A stretch of 36,584 nucleotides of DNA. It comes from Microcaldota archaeon (GTDB lineage: Archaea; Micrarchaeota; Micrarchaeia; Burarchaeales; JAKAKT01). The notes beneath the pieces are model-generated. The model was given only the letters and a program-made list of their open reading frames with translations. It did no database searches and was not told the origin of the DNA. Both the position numbers and the translations under genes were made by a program. Each line of letters begins with the position of its first letter. The stretch's first letter is position 1. Below are positions 25,213-34,980 of the stretch, piece by piece. Location of the stretch: the NCBI GenBank assembly GCA_021813385.1, contig JAKAKT010000002.1, forward strand, positions 1 through 36,584, in the 5' to 3' direction.

Positions 25213-26456
25213 GGAAAAGGATAAAGATGGACGGGTATTTCAAAAAGACCGTTATAGTTACGGGCGGGACAGTCATTTCGATGGCTCTCTCTTACCTGTT
25301 CCACATAGTCATGGTGAAGATGCTTAGCCCGGCGTCTTATGGAGAACTTTCGACTCTCAATGCGCTGATGGTCATTGCAACCCTGCCGATAATGAGCGTC
25401 CAGGGACTCATCTCCAGGGAAGTCGCGAAGCTCGAGAAGAAAGGGCAGAAAGGCTCGGAAAGCCTCGTGAGGAAGTACTTGAAGAAGACTTTGATCTGGG
25501 GAGGCGCGGTTGCGGTAGTACTGTCGCTCGTGGTCCTGTTGTTGATGGAAAATTTCTCACCGCTTACTATCGGCCTTGTGCTCGTCCTCCTCTCGATACC
25601 GTTTGCCTACGGCTCGGCCGTCATAAATGGGTATTACCAGGGGAAGGAGAGGGTCTTTGCGCTGACTGCGCTTTTCAACGCCCCCGCAGTGCTCAAGCTT
25701 GCGGTTGCAGCTGCACTAGTCATGGCCGGATTCGAGCTCGTTGGGGCTTCTGCTTCTTTCCCGCTTGGCTTTGCGCTGGTGGTCTTCCCCCTGGCGCTCT
25801 TTTACGGGTGGTTTTCCGAAGATGATGACAAGGCTTCGATAGACGTTAATAACTCTTTCTTGAGGATTCTCGGGACGAATATACTGATGGTGGCGTTCAT
25901 TCACTCGGACCTTTTCGCTATAAGGCTCTTCCTCGGGCCTGAACCTACTGCGTTCTACAACGCCGCCGGCATAACTGCACGAATCCCGTTCTACATGAGC
26001 AACTCGATTGTTTTTGTCCTTCTTCCGCAGGCGGCAAAGCTCACTTTCGGGGACAGGAAGGAACTCCTGAAGAGGTTCGCAACATCTCTCCTGTTCATCG
26101 TTCCATTCGCGCCGGTTTTCATCCTGTTCGCAAAGCCAATCTTATCCTTGTTCTACGGCCCGCTGTATGCCGAAAACGGGGTCGGGGTTTTCTCGATACT
26201 CACGCTCGCGATGGTGATTTTCGGAGCTGCGAATTTCCTCGTGAACATCCTCTGGTCGCAGGGGAAGGAGGTTTTCCCGCTTATGCTCTCAGTGCTCGTG
26301 ATGCCCTTGAACCTGTTTCTCTTATATTCCCTCGTCCCCTCGAGGGGATTGGAGGGAGCGGCCACCGGGACCCTGATGTCCTCGGCAATTTTCTTCCTCT
26401 TCTCCGCCGGCGCAGTGGCGTATTACTCGATTAACCACAAGAGAGGGGCCAGATGA
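25209..26456 (+). CDS. Polysaccharide flippase (Wzx/MATE-like oligosaccharide exporter)
   Basis: 415-aa multi-TM protein; KKTVIVTGGTVISMALSYLFHIVMVKMLSPASYGELSTLNALM is typical of Wzx flippases. Confidence 0.85.
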   Translation: MRKRIKMDGYFKKTVIVTGGTVISMALSYLFHIVMVKMLSPASYGELSTLNALMVIATLPIMSVQGLISREVAKLEKKGQKGSESLVRKYLKKTLIWGGAVAVVLSLVVLLLMENFSPLTIGLVLVLLSIPFAYGSAVINGYYQGKERVFALTALFNAPAVLKLAVAAALVMAGFELVGASASFPLGFALVVFPLALFYGWFSEDDDKASIDVNNSFLRILGTNILMVAFIHSDLFAIRLFLGPEPTAFYNAAGITARIPFYMSNSIVFVLLPQAAKLTFGDRKELLKRFATSLLFIVPFAPVFILFAKPILSLFYGPLYAENGVGVFSILTLAMVIFGAANFLVNILWSQGKEVFPLMLSVLVMPLNLFLLYSLVPSRGLEGAATGTLMSSAIFFLFSAGAVAYYSINHKRGAR

Positions 26457-27142
26457 GAACGAACAGGAAGAAGCCGTTGGTGGTCGCGGTAGTCCCTGCC
26501 TACAACGAGGAGAAGCGGATAGGCCCGGTGCTCGCTGAACTGAAAAAATACGTTGACGAGGTCTTGGTGAGCGACGATGGGAGCACTGATGGGACTCCCG
26601 GGATTGCGGGAAAAGCCGGGGCGACTGTTCTCTCTTCCCCCGTGAATATGGGGGTCGGGCACGCGACAAGGCTCGGATGCGAGTATGCGACCGAGAGGAT
26701 GAAGGCCGGCGTTCTCGTGCTGATAGACGCGGATGGACAGCATTCCCCGAAAGAGATACCCAAACTGCTCGAGAAGCTCGACGGAGGGTATGAATTCGTC
26801 TTCACGAGCAGGTTTAACGAGAAAAAAGAGATGCCGCTAATCAAGACTTTCGGGAATGTGTTCCTGACTTTTTCCACGAACATCCTTGCCGGGATAAGCA
26901 TAACGGACAGCCAGTCAGGTTTTCGGGCGATGACGAAGGACGCATACCGGAAGCTCGGGCTTAAGGCTGACGGTTATGAGATATGCTCGGAGTTCGCAAT
27001 CGAGGTCGGGAGGAATCGTATTAAATACTGCGAAGTCCCAATAGAGTCGATTTATGACGACTGGACCAGGGTGAAGGGAACTGACGTCACAGCCGGACTG
27101 AGGATTTTCACCAGGATGCTTTATGGGAGGTTTTTCGGATGA
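26453..27142 (+). CDS. Glycosyltransferase family 2 (dolichyl-phosphate mannosyltransferase-like)
   Basis: VVAVVPAYNEEKRIGPVL, VSDDGSTDGTPGIA, LIDADGQHSPKEIPKLLEKL, DSQSGFRAMTKDAYRKL. Confidence 0.9.
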   Translation: MRTNRKKPLVVAVVPAYNEEKRIGPVLAELKKYVDEVLVSDDGSTDGTPGIAGKAGATVLSSPVNMGVGHATRLGCEYATERMKAGVLVLIDADGQHSPKEIPKLLEKLDGGYEFVFTSRFNEKKEMPLIKTFGNVFLTFSTNILAGISITDSQSGFRAMTKDAYRKLGLKADGYEICSEFAIEVGRNRIKYCEVPIESIYDDWTRVKGTDVTAGLRIFTRMLYGRFFG

Positions 27143-27468
27143 ATCTTTCGGCTCTCCAGCTTTTCGGGGCAGTTTTGGGCGCTTTTTTTTGCTATAACAC
27201 GTACATCCAGTACAGGAAGGGGGTTTTTGAAAGAAGCGAGCTTGCGGCCTGGCTTTTCGTCTGGGGCGGGCTTATTGCCGTTTCTTTTGCATCCGCCTTC
27301 TTTTTCCCGCTAACTACGACGATAATCTTTTCGTACAACATCCTTGATACCGTCACCATCGTCTCGATAAGCGCATTGGCGGTTGTCTCCTTTTCGCTTT
27401 ATAAAAAGACCAAGGTGCAGGAGCAGAAGATGAAAAAAATAATAAAGAAAATTGCGTTCGAGGAGTAG
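27139..27468 (+). CDS. DUF2304-like small membrane protein
   Basis: 109 aa, ~3 TM segments, basic/coiled C-terminus; overlaps the GT2 gene. Confidence 0.7.
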   Translation: MNLSALQLFGAVLGAFFCYNTYIQYRKGVFERSELAAWLFVWGGLIAVSFASAFFFPLTTTIIFSYNILDTVTIVSISALAVVSFSLYKKTKVQEQKMKKIIKKIAFEE

Positions 27469-28122
27469 ATGCGCTTGGGAAGAAACGAACAGAGCGGGGA
27501 ATACCAGAGCCACCTGTACGAAAGCAGGAATCCCTTAATAGGGTATATAGCGTGGCTGAGGATAATGCGGATTCTTGACAAGATAGCCGCAGGAGACACC
27601 GTGCTGGACGCGGGGTGCGGCGAGGGCTACACGACAAGCGCTTTTGCGGGAAAATGCAAAATGGCTGTCGGAGTGGACGTTGTTCCGGGAAGGATAAAGA
27701 AAGCGGAAAGGATAGCGAAGCTTAACGGAGTTCATGGGAAAACGAAGTTCCTCTGCTCTGACCTTTTCAAGCTGGGCGGGGCCGTCAAGGATGAGTTTGA
27801 CGTGGTCGTTTGCTCGGAAGTGATGGAGCACGTTGACAAGCCGAAGGAGCTGCTTGAAATCCTGCAGAAGAGGGTGAAGAAGGGCGGAAAACTGGTCATC
27901 ACGTACCCGAACGAACCCGTCTTGCGATTCGGCAGGAAAATCTTTTTCCTGGGGAAAGCAAAAAAAATAGAGGACATGACTGACCACAAGATAAGCCTGA
28001 GCAGGAAAAACATCGAGGGATTTGCGTCTGAGCTTGGCCTGAAAATAATTGGGTACGAAAGGATACCGAATCTCCCGGTCGCCTACCTGAATGAGCTTTT
28101 TATCCTTCAAAGGAAAGGCTAG
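27469..28122 (+). CDS. Class I SAM-dependent methyltransferase
   Basis: VLDAGCGEGYTTSAFA, VGVDVVPGRI, DVVVCSEVMEHVDKPKELLEIL. Confidence 0.88.
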   Translation: MRLGRNEQSGEYQSHLYESRNPLIGYIAWLRIMRILDKIAAGDTVLDAGCGEGYTTSAFAGKCKMAVGVDVVPGRIKKAERIAKLNGVHGKTKFLCSDLFKLGGAVKDEFDVVVCSEVMEHVDKPKELLEILQKRVKKGGKLVITYPNEPVLRFGRKIFFLGKAKKIEDMTDHKISLSRKNIEGFASELGLKIIGYERIPNLPVAYLNELFILQRKG

Positions 28123-29517
28123 CTAGCGCTTGAATGTGCTTTTTAGGAGCTGGAATCCGTCCTTGAACAGGCTTATTGCCTGCCCGGGAGAGCGGATTTC
28201 CAAAAGCTTTTTTAGGATGAATTCCGGCCTTAGGTAGAATCCCCTAATCGCCTTGTTGCGAAGGTTCCAGATTTTCTCTTTCGGCAACTCCGGGGTCTCC
28301 AACACCGGATATGCAAGAGAGCTGTCCATCTCCTCAATCTGCTCTTCGGTCACCAGGCCCTTTTCCAACGCCTCTTTCCTCAGATTCGACCCCATTATCG
28401 GGATTGCTATGTTGAATGACGCATAATCGGTGTCAAGCTCCTTCGCAAGGGCGATTGTTTTTTGTGCGGAAGCTTCGGTTTCCCCGGGAAGGCCGAGTAT
28501 GTAGTGCGTCAGGAGCCTGATTTTGTGCTTCTTGCAGATTGATACCGCATTTCGAATCTGCGCTGTTGTCACTCCTTTCTTGTATCGCTTCAGAAGCCCG
28601 TCATCGCCGCTCTCGACTCCGAGCTGAATCGTGTGGCAGCCTGCTTTCTTCATCAGGGAGACCACGTCTTCGCTCAAATCGGTCGCGCGGGCCAGGCAGA
28701 CCCACGAAAGATTCAGTCTTTCCTTTAGCATCGCCTCGCAGAGGCCTTTCACGAACTCCTTTGAAACCGGGAACTCGAAATCCTTGAAGAAAATTTCCTC
28801 TATCCCGAGCGAGCGGATGTGGCGCAGCTCCGCCATCACGTTCTCGACGGTCCTCCTGCGGTAGGGTATGTTGCCGACGTAGCAGTATGTGCACTTGAAC
28901 GGGCAGCCCTGGCTTGCCATCACTGTTGCAAAATAGCTGTGCCTTGTGTGGGGCAGGCGGTATGATTTCAGCGGGAAAAGCTCGTGCCTCGGGACGGGGA
29001 TTTCGAAAATCTGCGGACCCGGGCTGTTTCTCACCACTATTTCCTTGCCTTTCCTGAAAGCCATATGGTCCACGGAATCCAGGTCCCCGCGCATGAAGCT
29101 CAGTATGTCCTCGTAAGTGAAGTCAATGATAACTGCGTCTATGAACGGATAATCCTCCATGCTTTTTCTCGTTTCGAAATAGAGGAAGTTGCCCGAGCCG
29201 ATGAGGAGTAAGCCCTTTGCCTCCTCCTTTATCCCCTTCAAAAAAGCAAGGTCGCTCTTCTTGGATTGCGTGGAGGCAAGAAAAACTATTGCGTCGGGCT
29301 TCGCTTCAAGCACCCGCCTGTGTGCCTCCTCGAAGCTGAGCTGGAGCACGTTCGCATCCAGCGCCTGCACGTCGTGCTCTTTTGCGATTATGCCGCTTTG
29401 CACTATCAGGTCCACTGGGCCCCAGAAATAATTCGCCTTCGATGCTGCGCTGCAGTAGGTGTCCCTGAGGTAAAGCTTGTCCCCGGGAGGATTTAGCAAT
29501 AGAATTCTCTTACGCAT
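28123..29517 (-). CDS. B12-binding-domain radical SAM protein
   Basis: N-terminal Rossmann-like region, then SQGCPFKCTYCYVGN (CxxxCxxC), EEIFFKDFEFPVSKEFV, GVESGDDGLLKRYKKG. Confidence 0.88.
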   Translation of the reverse strand: MRKRILLLNPPGDKLYLRDTYCSAASKANYFWGPVDLIVQSGIIAKEHDVQALDANVLQLSFEEAHRRVLEAKPDAIVFLASTQSKKSDLAFLKGIKEEAKGLLLIGSGNFLYFETRKSMEDYPFIDAVIIDFTYEDILSFMRGDLDSVDHMAFRKGKEIVVRNSPGPQIFEIPVPRHELFPLKSYRLPHTRHSYFATVMASQGCPFKCTYCYVGNIPYRRRTVENVMAELRHIRSLGIEEIFFKDFEFPVSKEFVKGLCEAMLKERLNLSWVCLARATDLSEDVVSLMKKAGCHTIQLGVESGDDGLLKRYKKGVTTAQIRNAVSICKKHKIRLLTHYILGLPGETEASAQKTIALAKELDTDYASFNIAIPIMGSNLRKEALEKGLVTEEQIEEMDSSLAYPVLETPELPKEKIWNLRNKAIRGFYLRPEFILKKLLEIRSPGQAISLFKDGFQLLKSTFKR

Positions 29518-31330
29518 TTTTATCACTCAGATAGGTTTCAACTACTCCCTTATTTACTTTTAGCAAATGGTAAGCCCCCGTAGAGTAGATGGACGTGAAG
29601 AACCTGCTCCTGTTGCCCCTCAAATCGCCCTCTATTTCCGTTCCTGCCCAGCTTGGCCGGTTCCAGTCCCAAAAGGGCGCTCCATCCGAGTATATGACGT
29701 AGTCCGGGCTGGTCTTGCTGAAATTCACCTTTTCGAGGTATCCTATGACCCTGGGTTCGGTCGTAAGTATTGCGGAGTTGCGGATACTTTCGTTTTCCCT
29801 GATGAAAAGAACGATTTTGTAGAATTCCCCGAAAACCGCCACGCGCTTTTCCTCGTCCGAGTCAAGGACGTGGGAGAACAGGTACGATTGCGAGGGATAC
29901 TCGGCGCCTATCGTTGTGCCGCGAAGCGAGGTGTTGAGGACATCGTAAAAGGCGGGCGCAAGAGCGGCAAATAGCAGCAGCAGAATCACGCTCTTTTCGA
30001 ATTGCATAAGGAGTTTCCTCTTTGAGAGCCAGTCGCTTGCCTGCTTGAAAAACACGGAGAATGAAACCAATAGGAGCGGGTAAATGAGAAGAAGATGGCG
30101 AAGCTCATAGGAAAAGAAAAGGGCCCATAGCGGCAGGAAGACCAAGGCAACGAGAGCAAATGCCCCAAAAGGCCCTCGTTTGGCAAAAATAAGGTAGATT
30201 AGGTAAAGGACCCCGATGCCTGCGGGAATCGATGTTTGGAGCGGGATGTCTTTGAAGAATGACCCGGCCGCCCATATCACCCTGTTGGCGTAGTTCGATG
30301 CCCGCTCTTCGCCCCAAAGGGCCGCTGTTCCAGAGTCGCCGCTGTGGCTGAAAAATGTTCTTTGAACGTAGTCATTCCCTACTGCGAAATTTCTTGCTAG
30401 CCAGGGGGTCCCGAAAATCATGAGCGCGAGAGACAATGCCAAAAGCTGCGATGCCCTTTTCTTGTTGCGCGAACCTTGTAGGGCGAACAGGATGAAGGAA
30501 ACGGGCAGGGCAACAAACAGGTAGGGGGAATAAAGCTTTGTGCTTGCGGACAATCCCCCAAGCAATCCTGAGAGGAAGGCGAAATCGAGCCGATTCTCAT
30601 CTGAGCAGGACTTAATGAGGTAGTACACGGAAGATACTAGGAAAGCCGATGCGAATATGTCGGAATATCCGGAGTTGGAGACTATCAAAAACAGCGGGGC
30701 GGATGCCAAAAGGGTTGCCGGGATGGCCCCAAACCCGCCAAGCTCTTTTGCAAGCCTTGCACTATAAACGAGTGAGACAAGGAGAAAAAGAACTGAGAGA
30801 AGATGGGCGAAATTCTCGGCTGCCGGGGAAGAGAAAATGTAGATGAACGCATAGGCCGTTTGGGTGAAAGGGGGATATCCCATAGGGATGCTGCCGGTCC
30901 CGTAAATTTGCTTTGCCCAGGTATTGTAGCTTGCTATCGAATCCCACGCAAAAAACGGGAAAAACGCCGTGTTGAGGGATTGCAGGAACAGGATAACCGA
31001 GATTGCTGCGTAGAGCAGAAGCTCTGTTTTTTGGGCTGGCGGGAATTTTAAGGCGCAAATTGAAGGAATCTTCGGGAAATCTGCCAGCCGCGCGAAAAGG
31101 AGCGCTATCAGCAGGAGCGCCTCGGCGGTTAAGACTGAAAACAAATTTATCTGGCCGAGCAGTCCGATTGCAAACAAAAGAAAAAAGTTGATGCCTGCTG
31201 AAAGCAGCACAGTAAGCGAGGCAGCCTCCAGGAAAGATTCTTTTTCAGAAACGAACCGGCGATAGAGTAGGAATCCTGGAAACACGCACAAAACAGCCAG
31301 GCCGGCCAAGGCTGATATCATATAACCCAC
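29510..31330 (-). CDS. GT-C membrane glycosyltransferase (ArnT/PMT-like)
   Basis: 606 aa, multi-TM; FFAWDSIASYNTWAKQIYGTGSIPMGYPPFTQTAYAFIYIF loop; homologous over its length to the protein at 34981. Confidence 0.8.
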   Translation of the reverse strand: MGYMISALAGLAVLCVFPGFLLYRRFVSEKESFLEAASLTVLLSAGINFFLLFAIGLLGQINLFSVLTAEALLLIALLFARLADFPKIPSICALKFPPAQKTELLLYAAISVILFLQSLNTAFFPFFAWDSIASYNTWAKQIYGTGSIPMGYPPFTQTAYAFIYIFSSPAAENFAHLLSVLFLLVSLVYSARLAKELGGFGAIPATLLASAPLFLIVSNSGYSDIFASAFLVSSVYYLIKSCSDENRLDFAFLSGLLGGLSASTKLYSPYLFVALPVSFILFALQGSRNKKRASQLLALSLALMIFGTPWLARNFAVGNDYVQRTFFSHSGDSGTAALWGEERASNYANRVIWAAGSFFKDIPLQTSIPAGIGVLYLIYLIFAKRGPFGAFALVALVFLPLWALFFSYELRHLLLIYPLLLVSFSVFFKQASDWLSKRKLLMQFEKSVILLLLFAALAPAFYDVLNTSLRGTTIGAEYPSQSYLFSHVLDSDEEKRVAVFGEFYKIVLFIRENESIRNSAILTTEPRVIGYLEKVNFSKTSPDYVIYSDGAPFWDWNRPSWAGTEIEGDLRGNRSRFFTSIYSTGAYHLLKVNKGVVETYLSDKNA

Positions 31331-31443
31331 GTATTATTTCTCAACCAATTGAGGAGAACAGATTAAATAACCCCGATGGTTTAATAAGGATGCGAGTTTC
31401 GAACTTTTTCCGATTGGAAGTTCGCTCATCTTTTTGGGGGCAT

Positions 31444-32757
31444 ATGATGAAAATAGGAATTTTGGGCGGCGGCTTGACGGGCTTGACGCTGGGCAATTTT
31501 CTCGGGAAGAGCGCTGAAATCCTTGAGAAAAATCCGGAAGCCGGGGGCTTGTGCAGGTCGCTTTGCGAAAGCGGATTCACGTTCGATTACGGCGGTTCAC
31601 ACATAGTTTTTTCGAGGGACGAGGAAGTCCTCCGCTTCATGACGGGATTGCTAAAAGACAACGCAAACAGGGTCAGGAGGAATACGAAAGTCCTGTTCAG
31701 GGGCAGGTACGTGAAATACCCTTTTGAGAACGGCTTGAATGACTTGCCCTTTTCAGACAACGCCTCTTGCCTTTTCCATTACCTTGCAAACTACGCAGGA
31801 AAACGCCTTGGCTTGGGGGGCTCTCCAAAGAACTTTGAGGAATGGGTTTACTGGAACTTCGGGAAAGGCATTGCAGAACGGTATATGCTACCATATAACG
31901 AGAAGGTCTGGAACGCCAAGGGGAAAGAGATGGGCCTCGAATGGGTGGCGGGCAGGGTTCCAGAACCGCCGGTTATTGATGTCTTGAAATCATCGCTCGG
32001 CTTTGAGACAGAGGGGTATTCCCATCAGCTTTATTTCTATTACCCAAAAATTGGAGGAATTCAGGCGCTGCCAAAGGAGCTTGAGAGGAGAGCGGAAGCG
32101 AAAGTAACGAAGGGCTTCGGGGTTAAGAAAATTCGTCCCGAAGGGAAGGGATGGGTTGTTTCAAACGGCACGAAGGACAAGGTTTTCGACCGGATTGTTT
32201 CAACAATCCACATCTCGGACCTAGCCAATTCGCTTTCGGGAGTCCCAAGAGAGGTCAAGGATGCCGTGGGAGGATTCAGGCACAACTCGCTGGTAACAGT
32301 TATGGTGGGCCTAAAGACCAGGAAAATAAACGACTTCTCGTGGCTTTACATACCGGACAAGGACGTAATGGCCAACAGGATAAGTTTTCCCTCCAATTTC
32401 AGCCCGAATGCCGCCCCAGAGGGGAAATCCTCGGTCTTGGCTGAGATAACCTGCGTTGAGAAAGACGAGGTTTGGAGAAAAAGCGATGGGGACCTGGCAA
32501 GCGAAACCATAGACGACATGCATAAGCTGGGGATAATTGACAGGAAAGATGTTTGCTACTCAGGCGTAAGAAGAACCAAATACGCCTACGTTGTTTATGA
32601 CTTGGATTATGCGAAAAACATAAAGATTGCACGGGATTATTTCAAACAACTTGGGATTGACTTGTGCGGGAGGTTCTCGGAATTCGAGTACCTGAACATG
32701 GATGCCTGCATAAGAAGGGCGATGAACAAAGCCAAGGAAATGGGGGGAACAGCTTGA
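31444..32757 (+). CDS. FAD-dependent amine-oxidase/UDP-galactopyranose-mutase-like protein
   Basis: MKIGILGGGLTGLTLGNFLG dinucleotide-binding motif; EKNPEAGGLCRSLCESGFTFDYGGSHIVFS. Start refined from 31390. Confidence 0.8.
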   Translation: MMKIGILGGGLTGLTLGNFLGKSAEILEKNPEAGGLCRSLCESGFTFDYGGSHIVFSRDEEVLRFMTGLLKDNANRVRRNTKVLFRGRYVKYPFENGLNDLPFSDNASCLFHYLANYAGKRLGLGGSPKNFEEWVYWNFGKGIAERYMLPYNEKVWNAKGKEMGLEWVAGRVPEPPVIDVLKSSLGFETEGYSHQLYFYYPKIGGIQALPKELERRAEAKVTKGFGVKKIRPEGKGWVVSNGTKDKVFDRIVSTIHISDLANSLSGVPREVKDAVGGFRHNSLVTVMVGLKTRKINDFSWLYIPDKDVMANRISFPSNFSPNAAPEGKSSVLAEITCVEKDEVWRKSDGDLASETIDDMHKLGIIDRKDVCYSGVRRTKYAYVVYDLDYAKNIKIARDYFKQLGIDLCGRFSEFEYLNMDACIRRAMNKAKEMGGTA

Positions 32758-33476
32758 ACGCTCAAAATAAGGACAGGCCAAAGCTTTCCGTGGTGATGCC
32801 AGTCTATAACGAAGCGGAGATAATCGAGGGCGTCGTCCGCAGCTATTACGAGAAAATCATAAGGAAGTTCCCTGGCTCGGAGTTCATAATCTGCGAAGAC
32901 GGGAGTACGGATGGGACTAGGGGGATTTTGGCCAGGATTGCCAAGGAAATCCCGGTCCGGCTCTCGACCGGAAAAGAAAAGAAGGGATACCTGCGGGCGA
33001 GCAGGGACGCCCTTGGGCTGGCGAGAGGGGAATGGGTGTTTTTCTCTGATTCGGACGGGCAGCACGACCCGGCGGATTTCTGGAAACTCTACGAACAGCG
33101 CGAGGGGTTCGATTTGGTTGTCGGCTCGCGGGCCGAAAGGAATGACCCGCTCTTCAGGAAAGTGCTGTCGCGCGGGTTCAATCTCATCGTCTCGCTTATG
33201 TTCGGGGTAAGGATTCGGGACTTCAACGCAGGGTTCAAGCTGATGAAAGGGGAAGTCGCAGAAAAGGTCGTCCCAAAAATAAGGCACGTAAAGTACGGAT
33301 TTTCAACTGAGCTCATAGTCAGGGCCCATAATGCGGGGTACAAGGTAAGGGAAGTCCCGGTGAAACACATGGAGAGAAAAAGCGGGGAAGCAGCGCAGTT
33401 CAAGCCAGGGAGGATACCGCGAGTGATTTACGAGCAGATGATGGGGCTTCTTGCGCTTCGGCTTGAGAAGGGGTGA
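32754..33476 (+). CDS. Glycosyltransferase family 2
   Basis: LSVVMPVYNEAEIIEGVV, ICEDGSTDGTRGIL, FSDSDGQHDPADFWKLYEQREGFDLVVGSRAERNDP. TTG start overlapping the upstream TGA inferred. Confidence 0.88.
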   Translation: MNAQNKDRPKLSVVMPVYNEAEIIEGVVRSYYEKIIRKFPGSEFIICEDGSTDGTRGILARIAKEIPVRLSTGKEKKGYLRASRDALGLARGEWVFFSDSDGQHDPADFWKLYEQREGFDLVVGSRAERNDPLFRKVLSRGFNLIVSLMFGVRIRDFNAGFKLMKGEVAEKVVPKIRHVKYGFSTELIVRAHNAGYKVREVPVKHMERKSGEAAQFKPGRIPRVIYEQMMGLLALRLEKG

Positions 33477-33477
33477 G

Positions 33478-34980
33478 TTGCTGGAGTTTAGCTGGAAAAA
33501 CATTGGCAGGTACGAGTTGCTGCTGGCCGCGCTGATGCTCGCGTATATCGTCTTGTTCTCATACCTCTCTATTGCCATAAACAACGCCTATGCGACGCAC
33601 GGGGACCTGACGGTCCACATACAGGCCCAGTGGTCCACCCTGCACGCCCTCCCGCTCGGGAGCACGTACGTTTTTTCTGCGAACGACTTCTGGTCCCTTA
33701 TGGGAGGGGGGAAAACGCACTCATTCGAATGGAGGGAGTCTTTTCTTGGAATCCACATGTCCCCGCTCCTGTTCCTGATTACCCCGTTTTTTGCAATTTT
33801 CCAGCGCGTTGAAACGATTCTTGTTGCGCAGACTGTTCTTCTCGCGATTGGCGCAGTTCCGATATTCCTCCTTGCGAAGGAAAAGTTCGGGTCAGGGGCC
33901 CATGGGCTCGCTTTCGCCGCCATTTTCCTGCTGAACCCGGCTCTCCACGGGATAAATCTCTTTGATTTCCACCCGATAGCGATGGTCGTCCCGATGCTTT
34001 TGTTCGCATTCTATTTCCTGCACAAAGAGAATGACGGGTATTTTGCGCTCTTCGCAATCCTTTCCCTGATGGCCGAGGAAGAGGTCGCTTTCAGCGTTTT
34101 CATGCTCGGGCTTTACGCGCTGTGGAAACGAAGGTTTGCCGCAGGGGCGTTCGCTATAACCTCAAGCATCGTTTGGTTTGTCCTGATCGTATATGTTATA
34201 ATGCCGATGCTGCACGGCGGGCCGTATATGTTCACGGGGTATTATGGGAACATCCCGGGCGGCAGGGTCCATGAAAAAGCGCTGAACCTCCTCTTCTCGC
34301 CAGGGCTTTTCGTTTCCACGATTTCGATGCCGTCAAAGCTCGTCTACCTGGCGAAACTGTTTTCCCCTGTTGGCTTCGTGTCACTGCTCAGCCCGGCAAC
34401 CTTGCTCCTCGTTTTGCCTGGATTGCTCCAGAACCTCTTGACCAACAACCCCGGCCAGCATCTGCTCGTGGGGCAATACAACTCGATATCGATTGCATTC
34501 ATATTCATTTCGGCGATTTTCGGGGCTTTCAACCTTACCTTGCATGTTTCAGAATTTTTGGAAAAAAGGAATTTTAAGAACACGTTCCAGATGGTCTCTG
34601 CGGTTGTTCTTGTGCTACTGCTGCTAGTGACAGCCGCAGTGGGGAGCACGGTCAGCGAATTCCCATTGAAAAAGATGTTCCGTATTGGCGACTTCGTGAC
34701 TAATGAAAGAACGGCATCCCTGGATGAGCTGGCATCGCGAATCCCGGACGGCGCGTCCGTGTCAGTCAGCGACGGCCTTTCTCCTCACGTCGCGGGAAGG
34801 GAGCAGCTCTATTTATTCCCGGTCCACTCGAAAGAAGCGGACTACGTGTTCCTAGACAAGGAGGCGACCTGGCCCCTCACGAAGGAGCAGCAAGCCAATT
34901 TCACAAAAGAGATAATCGGGACCGGCAGTTATGACATCGTAGAGGTTAACAGCTGGGGAATGCTTTACAGGCGAAGATAG
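33478..34980 (+). CDS. DUF2079-family polytopic membrane protein
   Basis: GDLTVHIQAQWSTLH..., HMSPLLFLITPFFAIF, LFDFHPIAMVVPMLLFAFYFL. Start inferred (track start 33451). Confidence 0.8.
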   Translation: MLEFSWKNIGRYELLLAALMLAYIVLFSYLSIAINNAYATHGDLTVHIQAQWSTLHALPLGSTYVFSANDFWSLMGGGKTHSFEWRESFLGIHMSPLLFLITPFFAIFQRVETILVAQTVLLAIGAVPIFLLAKEKFGSGAHGLAFAAIFLLNPALHGINLFDFHPIAMVVPMLLFAFYFLHKENDGYFALFAILSLMAEEEVAFSVFMLGLYALWKRRFAAGAFAITSSIVWFVLIVYVIMPMLHGGPYMFTGYYGNIPGGRVHEKALNLLFSPGLFVSTISMPSKLVYLAKLFSPVGFVSLLSPATLLLVLPGLLQNLLTNNPGQHLLVGQYNSISIAFIFISAIFGAFNLTLHVSEFLEKRNFKNTFQMVSAVVLVLLLLVTAAVGSTVSEFPLKKMFRIGDFVTNERTASLDELASRIPDGASVSVSDGLSPHVAGREQLYLFPVHSKEADYVFLDKEATWPLTKEQQANFTKEIIGTGSYDIVEVNSWGMLYRRR

